A DNA stretch of 5,205 nt, taken from Comamonadaceae bacterium. GTDB lineage: Bacteria; Pseudomonadota; Gammaproteobacteria; Burkholderiales; Burkholderiaceae_C. Below, one piece after another: positions 4,978 through 5,205 of the stretch. Where the stretch lies: assembly GCA_947463845.1 (NCBI GenBank), contig CANHUM010000132.1, forward strand, positions 1 through 5,205, read 5' to 3'. The stretch's first letter is position 1. Each line of letters opens with the position of its first letter. The notes beneath the pieces were generated by a model, which saw only the letters and a program-made list of their open reading frames with translations, was not told the origin of the DNA and made no database searches. The position numbers and the translations under genes are program-made.

Positions 4978-5205
4978 GGCGTTCAGCCCTTCAAAACAGG
5001 TGCTCATCACCAAATCGAGGATCTGCTCGTCCGTGTGCTGCTCGCCCATCTTGAGGAACTCCAGCACCGGGTCGCAGGCTCGGGCAAACAAGGTGTAGAG
5101 CACGGCGACAGGAGGCAGGGCTTTGTTGATTTGGCCTTTCGCCTGGGCCTCCTCAATCCAGCCGCCCAAAGCATCGCTCACTTCCATCAAGCCATCCATG
5201 TAATC
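4972..5205 (-). CDS. Probable TetR-family regulator, C-terminal fragment
   Basis: Only the last 77 residues are in the window; the reverse-strand frame is open to the right edge (it begins with Asp-Tyr before the first visible Met), so the gene continues beyond 5205. The visible part is all helical: an amphipathic segment with WIEEAQAKGQI followed by a Leu-Pro-Pro turn, a helix with LYTLFARACDPVLEFL, and a last helix with EQILDLVMSTCFEGL. The pattern of a short acidic helix, a turn after a phrase of the type 'G-I-x-x-x-L-P', and an ending in F-x-G-L is typical of the ligand-binding and dimerisation domain of TetR/AcrR regulators. The N-terminal helix-turn-helix that would prove this is outside the window. 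The gene is convergent with usp with a 10-bp gap, so the two are unlikely to share regulation. Confidence 0.6.
   Translation of the reverse strand, partial: DYMDGLMEVSDALGGWIEEAQAKGQINKALPPVAVLYTLFARACDPVLEFLKMGEQHTDEQILDLVMSTCFEGLNAR

Noticed and set aside
1..5205. Mobile element, CRISPR, toxin-antitoxin or defence system
   Set aside because: No transposase, integrase, terminal repeats, repeat-spacer arrays or toxin/antitoxin-like pairs were seen; base composition is even apart from the short AT-rich promoter patch.

Overview
The window (about 60% G+C, GC-rich third codon positions) looks like chromosomal DNA of a betaproteobacterium, most likely Burkholderiales/Comamonadaceae (Limnohabitans-, Rhodoferax- or Hydrogenophaga-like). 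That placement is an inference from protein character and base composition, not from a search. Six protein genes are present, two of them cut by the window edges. I see no RNA genes, mobile elements, CRISPR arrays or long repeats, and no gene-free stretch longer than about 145 bases.

Layout: (1) 2-970 (+), the C-terminal half of GTP-dependent phosphoenolpyruvate carboxykinase (pckG), followed by two hairpins, the second a classic intrinsic terminator. (2) 1064-1966 (+), a ten-helix EamA/DMT-family exporter or permease, starting right behind that terminator with a -10-like box but no Shine-Dalgarno sequence. (3) 1979-2446 (-), an unrecognised two-helix inner-membrane protein, convergent with the transporter. 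(4) 2447-2589, a comparatively AT-rich divergent control region with face-to-face promoter candidates. (5) 2590-3567 (+), a LysR-type regulator whose stop codon overlaps the start of (6) 3564-4436 (+), a calcineurin-like metallophosphoesterase. (7) 4437-4538, an intergenic region with an FNR/ANR-like box spaced exactly as in a class II activated promoter, leading to (8) 4539-4961 (+), a single-domain UspA universal stress protein. (9) 4972-5205 (-), the C-terminal end of a probable TetR-family regulator, convergent with usp.

How the genes may work together: pckG (gluconeogenesis) and the DMT transporter look like independent units separated by a terminator. The LysR regulator, the divergent membrane protein and the coupled phosphoesterase form the only plausible local circuit; the regulator may control itself, the phosphoesterase and the membrane protein through the shared 143-bp region. 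The usp gene appears to have its own, possibly oxygen-controlled, promoter. Both convergent junctions (1967-1978 and 4962-4971) are only 10-12 bp long, and each has a hairpin whose arms hold the two opposing stop codons.

I found no convincing novel multi-gene system. The best leads are the putative FNR-type usp promoter, the divergent LysR/membrane-protein region and the stop-codon hairpins.
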